From an uncultured Hyphomonadaceae bacterium (GTDB lineage Bacteria > Pseudomonadota > Alphaproteobacteria > Caulobacterales > Hyphomonadaceae), in the NCBI GenBank assembly GCA_913057945.1, contig CAJXOF010000008.1:124001-188000 (forward strand): 64,000 bases of DNA, read 5' to 3'. A model generated the notes under the pieces. The model ran no database searches. It was not told where the DNA came from and saw nothing but the letters and a program-made list of their open reading frames with translations. Positions within the stretch are counted from its first letter, which is position 1, and each line of letters opens with the position of its first letter. The translations under genes were made by a program, and so were the position numbers. This document shows positions 55,048-62,611 of this stretch, in pieces.

Positions 55048-56136
55048 TTACATGCCTCTCATCGGGCCGCGGATAGGCGTGCCGACCTCCGGCTCAGCGG
55101 CCTTGCCGGCATTGCGGCCGTAATCATGCTTTTTCAGGAGGCCGCGAAACTGGTGATAGGACAGGCCGAGCAAATCTGCCGCCCGTCCCTGATGGCCCTG
55201 TGACAGGCTGAGTGCCTCATCGATTAACTGCATCTCGAAGGCGGCAACCTGGGCGCTGAAATCGGCGGCGATTTCGGGGTTGTCGCGAATGCGTACCGGA
55301 TCGGCCCGAAGGGGGTCGGGGTGTCCGGCTTCATGGGAGCCGGTCGGTCGCCACGGAGAGTCGAAGGGGTCGAGGGCCGACGGATCGAACAGGACCGGCT
55401 CGTCCGGGGCGACCAGCATGGCGCGGTGCGCCAGGCGTTGTGCAAAATTCCGGAGTTCGCGGACATTTCCCCGCCAGTCATGTGCTTCGATGGCGGCAAT
55501 GGTCGATGGCGCAAAGCCTGGGAAGTCCTGTGCCATCTCAATCGCCATACGCCGGGCAAAATGATCGGCCAGCAGGCTGGCATCGCCGGGCCGCGCGCGG
55601 AGCGGGGGCAGGGTAATGACGTCAAAGGCCAGTCGGTCCAGAAGGTCGGCGCGGAACTCGCCCGCCGCGACCATGCCTGGCAGATCGGCATTCGTGGCCG
55701 CCACGATGCGGACATCCGTTGCCAGCACTTTTGATCCGCCCACGCGCTGGAACTCGCCATACTCCACCACCCGCAGCAGCTTCTCCTGCACCTGGTCGCT
55801 CGCTGTGGCGATTTCGTCGAGGAAGATCGTGCCGCCATCGGCCAGTTCAAACCGGCCCCGGCGCATTTCGGTCGCGCCGGTGAACGCGCCGCGCTCATGC
55901 CCGAACAATTCGGAATCAAGCAAAGTCTCTGAAAGCGCCGCGCAATTGACCTTTATGAAGGGCCCGTCCCAGCGCTTGGACAGGAAGTGAAGCCGTTCCC
56001 CGATCAGCTCCTTGCCGGTTCCCCGCTCCCCAATGACGAGGATGGGGCGATCCAGCGGGGCGACACGGGAGACATGCTCCTGGGCGCTCAGCCATGCGGG
56101 GGCTTGGCCCAGCAATTGGGTAGTCTGGTCAACCAT
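55048..56136 (-). CDS. pspF: PspF, sigma-54-dependent activator of the psp operon
   Basis: A 362-aa AAA+ enhancer-binding protein without an N-terminal receiver, the PspF layout. Walker A GERGTGKE (36-43), the sigma-54-contacting GAFTGA loop (83-88), and a C-terminal Fis-type HTH (RAADLLGLSYHQFRGLLKK). It is divergent from the psp operon; PspA is expected to inhibit it until envelope stress. The linker before the HTH is longer than in E. coli PspF. Confidence 0.94.
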   Translation of the reverse strand: MVDQTTQLLGQAPAWLSAQEHVSRVAPLDRPILVIGERGTGKELIGERLHFLSKRWDGPFIKVNCAALSETLLDSELFGHERGAFTGATEMRRGRFELADGGTIFLDEIATASDQVQEKLLRVVEYGEFQRVGGSKVLATDVRIVAATNADLPGMVAAGEFRADLLDRLAFDVITLPPLRARPGDASLLADHFARRMAIEMAQDFPGFAPSTIAAIEAHDWRGNVRELRNFAQRLAHRAMLVAPDEPVLFDPSALDPFDSPWRPTGSHEAGHPDPLRADPVRIRDNPEIAADFSAQVAAFEMQLIDEALSLSQGHQGRAADLLGLSYHQFRGLLKKHDYGRNAGKAAEPEVGTPIRGPMRGM

Positions 56137-56345
56137 TTCGTCAAAATAGCTAAAAATGGAGATTAAATCTACAACTCATTTGGTAAAATACACTAAAAAT
56201 CAAAAACATCTCTCAGCCAAAATGGAATAATATCATTATAAAACAACGTATTATAAAATTAATTTTGAACTGGCACGGTCCTTGAAGTGACAGAAGGGCT
56301 CAGAGCGACAGGGCGTTGCTCACACCCAAGAAGGACAAACTGAAA
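56137..56345. promoter_or_regulatory. AT-rich psp control region
   Basis: About 130 bp of very AT-rich DNA stands out sharply from the high-GC surroundings, as expected for bendable activator-loop DNA with PspF and possibly IHF sites. It contains the sigma-54 promoter at 56271-56286 and the pspF promoter on the other strand. Confidence 0.6.
56271..56286 (+). promoter_or_regulatory. Sigma-54 promoter of the psp operon
   Basis: TGGCAC-N5-TTGAA, close to the -24/-12 consensus TGGCAC-N5-TTGCA, about 60 bp before the first small ORF and divergent from the sigma-54 activator pspF. Confidence 0.85.
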
Positions 56346-56477
56346 ATGGAAGATCGCTACAACACTTCGGAAGCCCGCTCAGACGCTGGCCGTTTCGGTC
56401 GGTGGCTCGCGACACGCCCCGCGGAAAGCTGGATGTTTTTCGTAATCGGCATCTTCCTCGGCGGCTTGTTCTTCTAA
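56346..56477 (+). CDS. 43-aa membrane protein, first gene of the psp operon
   Basis: ATG at 56346 behind AAGGAC, 43 codons, stop at 56475-56477. The protein has a basic/polar N-terminal half (with WLATRPAESW) and a hydrophobic C-terminal helix (MFFVIGIFLGGLFF). It is the first translated frame after the sigma-54 start and 30 bp before pspA. I know no characterised homologue; a role as membrane partner of PspA is inference. Confidence 0.75.
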   Translation: MEDRYNTSEARSDAGRFGRWLATRPAESWMFFVIGIFLGGLFF

Positions 56478-56507
56478 TCCTCCCCCCACTCACGAAAGGA
56501 CACCAAA

Positions 56508-57200
56508 ATGGGCCTGTTTTCCCGACTCGGTGACATCATCAACTCCAATCTCAACGCGATGCTCGACAGCGCCGAAAATCCTGAAAAGATTGCCCGGCTC
56601 ATTATCCAGGAAATGGAAGATACGCTGGTCGAGGTTCGCACCGCTGCAGCCCGCGCCATGGCAGACAAGAAGGAAATGGAACGCGAAATCGTCCATTTCA
56701 CCACGACCCGCGACGAGTGGGCGGCCAAGGCCGAACTCGCCATCGACAAGGGCCGGGAAGATCTTGCCCGCGGTGCCCTGACCGCCAAGCAGAAGGCCGA
56801 CGGCGAAATCGAACGCCGCAAGGCTGCGATGGTTTCTGCCGAAGAAGCCTTCGAGAAGCGCCAGGATGACCTGGCCAAGCTCCAGGCCAAGCTGGACGAG
56901 GCAAAGGCAAAGCATCGTGCGCTGATGATGCGCCGCGAAGCCGCCGAGCAGCGGATCCGTATCCGGAGCCAGGTCTATGACGGCAAGGTCGATGATGCAT
57001 TGGCCCGCTACGACACGATCGAGCGAAAGGTGGACGAAATGGAAGCCTATGCAGATACGATCAAGGGACGCGAGCCGACCCTCGAAGCCGAATTCGCTGC
57101 GCTGGAGCGTGACGAGAGCGTCGAGAAAGAACTCGAAGCCCTGAAAGCGAAGCGCGCCAAGTCTTCGGCGAAGTCTTCCAGCAAGAAATCGGAGGACTAA
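56508..57200 (+). CDS. pspA: Phage shock protein A (PspA/IM30 family)
   Basis: A 230-aa coiled-coil membrane-binding protein with the family N-terminus (LFSRLGDIINSNLNAMLDSAE, amphipathic helix) and long helices rich in Glu/Lys/Arg. It binds stressed inner membrane and restrains PspF. The C-terminal Lys/Ser tail is low complexity. The next small gene starts 3 bp after the stop with its GGAGG inside pspA. Confidence 0.96.
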   Translation: MGLFSRLGDIINSNLNAMLDSAENPEKIARLIIQEMEDTLVEVRTAAARAMADKKEMEREIVHFTTTRDEWAAKAELAIDKGREDLARGALTAKQKADGEIERRKAAMVSAEEAFEKRQDDLAKLQAKLDEAKAKHRALMMRREAAEQRIRIRSQVYDGKVDDALARYDTIERKVDEMEAYADTIKGREPTLEAEFAALERDESVEKELEALKAKRAKSSAKSSSKKSED

Positions 57201-57203
57201 TCG

Positions 57204-57314
57204 ATGATCTTTTCACTCGCTTGCCTTGCCGGCTTCATGACGCTGGTCTGCGCTCCGGGCCTCATCGCCCAGGCGCGCGCCAATCGCGCCAACTCCGCTG
57301 ACGAGGCCGCCTGA
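57204..57314 (+). CDS. 36-aa membrane protein between pspA and pspB
   Basis: ATG 57204 behind a strong GGAGG, 36 codons, stop overlapping the pspB start (TGATG). An N-terminal hydrophobic helix (IFSLACLAGFMTLVCAPGLI) is followed by a short polar tail. Perfect placement and coupling make a real gene likely. Function unknown. Confidence 0.75.
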   Translation: MIFSLACLAGFMTLVCAPGLIAQARANRANSADEAA

Positions 57315-57568
57315 TGGATGAGTTTATTCCAATCATAGCGATTGTCTCGCTGTTTATCGTCCTTCCGGGCATGATCTTCCACTACATTACCCTGTGGCGG
57401 AAGCAGAAGACCCTGATGCCGGACGATGAGCGCATGATGGAGGATCTCTGGCGCTCGGCCAAGGCGATGGAACGCCGGATCGAGACCTTGGAATCCCTCC
57501 TTGAGCAGAGCGAAGCAGACAACCCTCGCAAGCCGCCTCGTTCTTCCCGCCCCACTTTTGACGACTAA
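57314..57568 (+). CDS. pspB: Phage shock protein B
   Basis: An 84-aa inner-membrane protein: one N-terminal helix (IIAIVSLFIVLPGMIFHYIT), then a charged coiled-coil tail (MEDLWRSAKAMERRIETLES), the PspB layout. In E. coli, PspB and PspC sense envelope damage and relieve PspA inhibition of PspF. Confidence 0.92.
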   Translation: MDEFIPIIAIVSLFIVLPGMIFHYITLWRKQKTLMPDDERMMEDLWRSAKAMERRIETLESLLEQSEADNPRKPPRSSRPTFDD

Positions 57569-57580
57569 GGACCCAGATAT

Positions 57581-58027
57581 ATGTCCCGCCAATCCCGTGC
57601 CTACCGTGATCCCGCCCCAGAAGGCGACCAGTACGGCTCCCCCAACCCGAAGCGCTATTACCGCTCGCGCCATGACAAGGTCATTGCCGGCGTCTGTGGC
57701 GGCCTCGCCGAGCGCTTCGGCTGGGAGCCTATCCTGGTTCGCCTGCTGGCCGTGCTCGCCTTTTTCTTCATCGCCGGGCCGATCGCCCTGATCGCTTACA
57801 TCGTGGTCTGGATGATTACGCCCCGTACGCCCTTGGGCGGTCGTCTCATCTCTCCGGAAGAAGATGTCTTCTGGCGCAATGTGAATGATCGCCCGCGCGC
57901 CACCTTCGGGAATTTGAAATACACATTCATGGATCTCGATGAACGCCTCAGGGATATCGAACGCAAGGTCACGTCTGACGAGTGGCGCCTGCGCAAGGAA
58001 TTTCGCGACCTGGAGCGTGGCAACTAG
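57581..58027 (+). CDS. pspC: Phage shock protein C
   Basis: A 148-aa PspC-domain protein: KVIAGVCGGLAERFGWEPIL around residues 31-50 followed by a hydrophobic helix (LIAYIVVWMITP) and a charged coiled tail. It is polytopic or bitopic and acts with PspB. Confidence 0.93.
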   Translation: MSRQSRAYRDPAPEGDQYGSPNPKRYYRSRHDKVIAGVCGGLAERFGWEPILVRLLAVLAFFFIAGPIALIAYIVVWMITPRTPLGGRLISPEEDVFWRNVNDRPRATFGNLKYTFMDLDERLRDIERKVTSDEWRLRKEFRDLERGN

Positions 58028-58072
58028 ACCGCGCCCATTCACCCTAACCATCCGACAAGAAGGACCGGAAAA

Positions 58073-58282
58073 ATGCGTAAGGGGACGCTACTGACAAATA
58101 ACTGGCTGCTGGGAGGGCTCTCCGTCCTCATCCTGATGATGATACTCTTCATCTCCAGCCTCCACGGACAAACCGTTCTGGAGTTCGGCGGACTTCAGAT
58201 GAATTTTGCTCCGCACGAGGATGGGGGCGTTCGCCTCAGCATTGCCCGCTCGCTGGGCCAGTCAGGTATCGCCGCGCTTTAA
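58073..58282 (+). CDS. 69-aa membrane protein, last gene of the psp operon
   Basis: ATG 58073 behind AAGGACCGG. One transmembrane helix (about residues 11-29, [19 protein letters not shown]) and a short periplasmic tail. It ends 21 bp inside the convergent mnmC 3' end. Its position resembles pspD of enterobacteria but I see no sequence relation. Confidence 0.75.
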   Translation: MRKGTLLTNNWLLGGLSVLILMMILFISSLHGQTVLEFGGLQMNFAPHEDGGVRLSIARSLGQSGIAAL

Positions 58283-60112
58283 GCCGCGCAGGATCAGGCG
58301 CAGGGGGCTGACCGCCTCCAGCGCCGGCACCTCGGCGGGGGAGGGCCCGCCCAGGCATTGCGCCGCCAGGACACGCCCGGCCCACGGGCCCCAGGTGAAG
58401 CCGCGCGCACCAAATCCATTCACCATGAATATGCCCGCCAGCACTGGGGCGTCCGCATCGGCAGGGCGCCCTTTTCGCAATCCGGCAAAGATTTCCACGA
58501 CCGCATCATGATCCGGCACGGCGCCGATCAGCGGCAATCGGTCGGCCGTCGTGGCCCGGATCGCAGCCCGGGATGATACCGGAAACGCAGCCGCGTCCCG
58601 CCGCCACCAGGGCGACAATTCCCGCAATGCCTCTGCATTGGTTTCGCGGGCCGCCGTGGACGTCTGGGGTGGCACGTCGTCTGCGACCTTCTCGAATGTC
58701 GCGCCCCACAAACGCTGGTCCCCTAGCGCGAGGGCATAATGCCCGCTGGCCATCGCATCGGCCTCGACGGACGCGGCGCCTGTCACACTGTCGACCTGAC
58801 CGAGCCGTCCTTCGAGGTTGATCCAGTTCAGCTGCCGGTTCGTCTCCATCGCTGTGGCGAGCACGATGGCGTCAAAGGCCTCACTGTTCACCGTGCGGTC
58901 TTCCAGCGATACATCTACGGGCCCGATCCGAACCGATACATTTTGCAGCAAGTTCGCAATTATGCGCGCGGGCTCAAGGATCAGCGCGCGCTTGTGCAGC
59001 AGGCCGCCGCCGGAGATCGCTTCAAGGTCTTCGAGTGGCAAAGGCGGATCGGCGAGCAGTTTGGCGAACCGGGTTCGCTCGGTCTCGTCCTTGGGCATCT
59101 GGCGCACGCTGGTTTCGTGCGCGCCAGTCATTCCGGCATAGGTGCGGCGGGCGGCGAGATAGGCGTCGATCAGCAGGCGGGCCTGTACCGTATCGCCCGC
59201 ATCAAGGCGTGGCATCAGAAGCGCCAGCGGATTGCCACTTGCGCCACTTGCCGGACCGACCGGATCGAACAGGGTGACCTCTGCGCCGCGCTCTGCCAAA
59301 GCGTGTGCGGCGCTCGCCCCTGCAAGCCCGGCGCCGAGGACGGCAATCTTCCGCGCCGGTGCTGGCAAGGCGCGCAAGCCGTAGATGTCAGGCTTTGGGG
59401 CAGGGGGCTGGGTGAGCCTCGCTTCGAGCCGTTCGCGTTTGCGGCCATGCCCGGGCGCTTTGGCAACGTTGAAACCCGCCTCCGCCAGCCCCCGCCGCAC
59501 AGCGCCTGCCACAGTGAACGTCCCAATGGTTGCGCCGGGGTGGGAGCGCTCCGCGATCAGGCCATAAAGATCAGCCGCCCACATCTCTTCATTCTTCGCC
59601 GGGCTGAACCCATCGAGGAACCACGCATCCGCCATGAAGCGGCTGGCGGGCAGTGTGTCGTGAATGTCGCCGAGATGAAGCGTCAGCGTCACGCCGAGAT
59701 CGGCCCAGACAAGATGATGCACGCGGCGCACGGGCTCCGGCCAGTCTGCCAGCAATCGGCTGGCCAGTGCCGACAATTCCGGCCAGGCGGCCAGCGCCTG
59801 CGCCGCATCGGTTGGCGTCAGGGGGAATCCTTCGAAGCTGACAAAGTGCAGCCACGCCTCCGGGGCAGGGCGGTGGGCCTGCCACAGCTCGCACAGGGCA
59901 AGGAAGTTCAGCCCGGTTCCGAATCCGGTTTCGGCGATGGTGAACTGGTCCCGGCCAATCCACGCTTCCGGCAGGCCACACCCCTGCAGGAATACGGCGC
60001 GGGTTTCAGCCAGCCCATCCCCGGCCGTGAAGTAGACGTCCCCCGCCTCGCGCGCGACGGGCGTGCCATCTTCTTTCCAGTCGATTGTCGGGTGCGTCAG
60101 CAGGCGGGCCAT
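58262..60112 (-). CDS. mnmC: Bifunctional tRNA mnm5s2U biosynthesis protein MnmC
   Basis: A 616-aa fusion. N-terminal SAM methyltransferase domain ([14 protein letters not shown]) makes mnm5 from nm5; C-terminal FAD domain ([19 protein letters not shown], then [12 protein letters not shown] near the end) removes the carboxymethyl group. Both act on U34 of wobble-reading tRNAs. ATG 60112 matches the family start ([17 protein letters not shown]); an ATG at 60169 is less likely. Confidence 0.93.
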   Translation of the reverse strand: MARLLTHPTIDWKEDGTPVAREAGDVYFTAGDGLAETRAVFLQGCGLPEAWIGRDQFTIAETGFGTGLNFLALCELWQAHRPAPEAWLHFVSFEGFPLTPTDAAQALAAWPELSALASRLLADWPEPVRRVHHLVWADLGVTLTLHLGDIHDTLPASRFMADAWFLDGFSPAKNEEMWAADLYGLIAERSHPGATIGTFTVAGAVRRGLAEAGFNVAKAPGHGRKRERLEARLTQPPAPKPDIYGLRALPAPARKIAVLGAGLAGASAAHALAERGAEVTLFDPVGPASGASGNPLALLMPRLDAGDTVQARLLIDAYLAARRTYAGMTGAHETSVRQMPKDETERTRFAKLLADPPLPLEDLEAISGGGLLHKRALILEPARIIANLLQNVSVRIGPVDVSLEDRTVNSEAFDAIVLATAMETNRQLNWINLEGRLGQVDSVTGAASVEADAMASGHYALALGDQRLWGATFEKVADDVPPQTSTAARETNAEALRELSPWWRRDAAAFPVSSRAAIRATTADRLPLIGAVPDHDAVVEIFAGLRKGRPADADAPVLAGIFMVNGFGARGFTWGPWAGRVLAAQCLGGPSPAEVPALEAVSPLRLILRGLKRGDT

Positions 60113-60187
60113 GGGCGATGGGGTAACCGTGTGACGGGCTTTTGAACAGTCCTCCTGCGCCGCGCACATTCTGACAAGGATTTAATC

Positions 60188-60212
60188 GGATCGCTCCGGC
60201 AAGGCGCGCGTT
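60188..60212 (+). promoter_or_regulatory. EcfG-type promoter of csbD
   Basis: GGATC-N16-CGTT, one mismatch to GGAAC-N16/17-CGTT, about 54 bp before the csbD start. Confidence 0.5.
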
Positions 60213-60265
60213 GATTGAGTGACCGCACTCATGCGGCCGACACAAGCAAACTGAAGGAGACCTCA

Positions 60266-60436
60266 ATGGACAAGGAACATGTTAAAGGCGGCGCCAAGAA
60301 AGCTGAAGGCGAAGTCAAGGACACCGTCGGCAAGATGACGGACAACAAGAAGATGCAGGCCGAAGGCAAAATGGACAAGGCCGAAGGCGAAGCCCGCGAA
60401 ACGGCGGGTGACGTGAAGGATGCTGTCAAGAAGTAA
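60266..60436 (+). CDS. CsbD family stress protein
   Basis: A 56-aa hydrophilic helical protein (KGGAKKAEGEVKDTVGKMT, then KMDKAEGEARETAGDVKDAV), the CsbD pattern of general stress proteins. ATG 60266 follows AAGGAGACC. Single gene ended by a strong terminator. Confidence 0.9.
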   Translation: MDKEHVKGGAKKAEGEVKDTVGKMTDNKKMQAEGKMDKAEGEARETAGDVKDAVKK

Positions 60437-60457
60437 GACCGCATCACACTACTGTGA

Positions 60458-60488
60458 AAGCCGCTCCGTGAGGGGCGGCTTTTCCTTG
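60458..60488 (+). terminator. Terminator after csbD
   Basis: Hairpin AAGCCGC.CC/GG.GCGGCTT with loop GTGA, followed by TTTTCCTT, 21 bp after the stop. Confidence 0.85.
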
Positions 60489-60541
60489 CGCGCCGTTGCC
60501 TCGCGCGCCACATAGGACTTCTCAGCAGAAGGCACATGCTC

Positions 60542-60829
60542 ATGAGCGAGATCGAGATCAAGCGCGAAGACGGAGAAACCGGTGGGCGCTATGTTACACG
60601 GGTCAATGGCCATGAGGCCGAGATGACCTATTCGAAGGCCGGCACGGAACGGATCATTATAGATCATACGGGTGTGCCGAAGGAACTTGGCGGTCTCGGG
60701 GTTGGCGTGGCCCTGGTGAAGCGCGCGGTCGAGGATGCCCGCCGGGACGGCATCAAGATCATTCCGCTCTGTCCTTTCGCAAAGGCCCAGATCGAGAAAC
60801 ACACCGAATGGCAGGATGTCCTCGCATGA
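60542..60829 (+). CDS. YjdJ-type small GNAT acetyltransferase (copy 1)
   Basis: A 95-aa minimal GNAT. The acetyl-CoA loop region is PKELGGLGVGVALVKRAVED and the terminal PLCPFAKAQIEKHTEW is the family C-terminus with its Cys. ATG 60542 has AGAAGG about 9 nt upstream. Stop overlaps the next start by 4 bp (ATGA); copy 2 follows. Confidence 0.88.
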   Translation: MSEIEIKREDGETGGRYVTRVNGHEAEMTYSKAGTERIIIDHTGVPKELGGLGVGVALVKRAVEDARRDGIKIIPLCPFAKAQIEKHTEWQDVLA

Positions 60830-61101
60830 CCACGATTACCCATGACGAAAACCATATGCGCTACAGCCATTTCGAGAATGGTCTGGAAGCGTACCTGACC
60901 TATGAGCGCCCGCGCACCGGCCATCGCCATATTACCCATACGATTGTTCCGGGAGCACTCGGGGGGCGCGGCCTCGGGAAGAAGCTGGTGAAGACGGTCA
61001 TGGAAGATATCATGGCCGCAGGCGAGACGGTGTCGTCTTCCTGCTGGTTCGCCACGGCCCTGATCGAAAAGTCGCCCGAATGGGCCGCCCTGAGGGGATG
61101 A
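60826..61101 (+). CDS. YjdJ-type small GNAT acetyltransferase (copy 2)
   Basis: A 91-aa paralogue of the preceding gene: PGALGGRGLGKKLVKTVMED and SSSCWFATALIEKSPEW align with copy 1, so a tandem duplication is likely. It keeps a better-preserved G-x-G-x-G-x loop than copy 1. It overlaps both neighbours by 4 bp. Confidence 0.86.
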   Translation: MTTITHDENHMRYSHFENGLEAYLTYERPRTGHRHITHTIVPGALGGRGLGKKLVKTVMEDIMAAGETVSSSCWFATALIEKSPEWAALRG

Positions 61102-61547
61102 CCCAGCCCTTCTGGAAAACGAAGTCGCTTGGCCAGATGACACCGCAGGAATGGGAATCCCTCTGCGACGGCTGTGGCAAGTGTTGCCTGCTCAAGCTGG
61201 AAGACGAAGACACCGGCGAGATTGCCTATACGCGACTGCACTGCCGCTTGTTCGATAGCGCGACCTGTCAGTGTGCCGACTACCAGAATCGCAAGAAAAT
61301 CGTCGAAGACTGCGTGATCCTGACGCCACAAAAAGTGGAGGAGATCCGCTGGATGCCGAAGACCTGCGGTTATCGCCTGATCCATGAAGGCAAGGATCTG
61401 CCCGACTGGCACCATCTCGTGTGCGGCGACCGGAACCGTATCCATGAAGAAGGCCACTCCATCCGGGGGCGTACCGTCTCCGAAGACACGGTTTTCGAGG
61501 AAGACACCGAGGACTGGATCGTCGACTGGGAAGGCAATGAGCCGTAA
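61098..61547 (+). CDS. YcgN family cysteine-cluster protein
   Basis: A 149-aa protein with the conserved CDGCGKCC near the N-terminus and further Cys residues (LHCRLF, TCQCADY, MPKTCGYRL), likely binding zinc or an iron-sulfur cluster. The family (UPF0260/YcgN) has no assigned role. It starts in the stop of the GNAT copy 2 gene, so the three genes form one coupled operon. Confidence 0.9.
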   Translation: MTQPFWKTKSLGQMTPQEWESLCDGCGKCCLLKLEDEDTGEIAYTRLHCRLFDSATCQCADYQNRKKIVEDCVILTPQKVEEIRWMPKTCGYRLIHEGKDLPDWHHLVCGDRNRIHEEGHSIRGRTVSEDTVFEEDTEDWIVDWEGNEP

Positions 61548-61571
61548 GGGGGCTCTGGACCCATCAGGCCT

Positions 61572-62504
61572 TTACACGCCGACCACTTCGCTGTTTGTCG
61601 CTTCGGTTTTCAGCCACTTGATGAAATTGCGCACATCCGGCGTCAGGTGGCGGCCCTTCGGATAGACAATCCAGTAGCCGAAATCGATCAGGTGCGAGCC
61701 GTCGGCAAATGGGGCCACCAGCCGACCGGAGGCGAGGTCTGCTGCGGCAATGGCGCGTTTGGCCAGGGCCACGCCGCGCCCGGCAGCGGCGGCTTCGATC
61801 ACGAGGATGGCCTGATTGAAGCGCGGGCCACGTGAGCCCTCGACATCTTTCACGTTCCGTGCGCGCAGCCAGCTTGCCCAGTCGGGGCAGGATGGGTCAT
61901 TCTCATTGCTTTCATCATGGATCAGCGTGTGATGGCGCAAATCCGAAGGCTTGCGGATCGCATCCGAGCCTTCCAGCAGGGCAGGGGAGCAGACCGGCAG
62001 GACGGTCTCGTCCATCAGTTTTTCCGATTTCAGCCCGTCATAATTGCCCCGGCCATAGCGGATGGCGAAATCGGCGTCTGCCGTCGTGAAATCAGTCAGC
62101 CCCATGTCGGCCGAGATCCAGGCTTCGGTCTCTCCATGCTCGCGATGGAAGCCGTCGAGACGGGGGGCCAGCCATTTCGCCGCGAAGGAAGGCGCCGATG
62201 AGACCATCACCCGACCCTTGCGGGCGGGGGCCTGCATGATGCGGCCGGCTTCAGAAATTCTCTCGAATGCGTCTCGCACCAGCGGCAGGCTCGCCTGAGC
62301 GGCATCTGTCAGCAAAACTGAACGGCCCGTTCGCTTGAACAGGGGCGTGCCGGCATATTCTTCCAGCTGCCTTATCTGTTGTGAAATCGCGCCGGGCGTG
62401 ACATTCAGCTCTTCGGCAGCCTGTGTAAACGAGAGCCGCCGCGCGGCGGCCTCAAAGGCTCTCAGCGCATTCAATGGGGGGAGTCGGTCGGATGGGTCTG
62501 ACAT
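61572..62504 (-). CDS. LysR family regulator (GcvA-like)
   Basis: A 310-aa LTTR. The HTH (LPPLNALRAFEAAARRLSFT, QAAEELNVTPGAISQQIRQL) and the GcvA-like C-terminal patterns (DFGYWIVYP) are clear. ATG 62504 is chosen; the frame remains open further upstream only because it runs antisense to cysG. Divergent from cysG over 107 bp and possibly its regulator. Confidence 0.9.
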   Translation of the reverse strand: MSDPSDRLPPLNALRAFEAAARRLSFTQAAEELNVTPGAISQQIRQLEEYAGTPLFKRTGRSVLLTDAAQASLPLVRDAFERISEAGRIMQAPARKGRVMVSSAPSFAAKWLAPRLDGFHREHGETEAWISADMGLTDFTTADADFAIRYGRGNYDGLKSEKLMDETVLPVCSPALLEGSDAIRKPSDLRHHTLIHDESNENDPSCPDWASWLRARNVKDVEGSRGPRFNQAILVIEAAAAGRGVALAKRAIAAADLASGRLVAPFADGSHLIDFGYWIVYPKGRHLTPDVRNFIKWLKTEATNSEVVGV

Positions 62505-62611
62505 GGATAGTTTCTCTAAAGGATCGCTGTAGGGGTTCATGGTTGCGTCCGCCGCGTCAAGAGCCATTTTGGCACTTGATTGATCAGCTTGCCTAAAAAG
62601 GGGTTCGCCCG

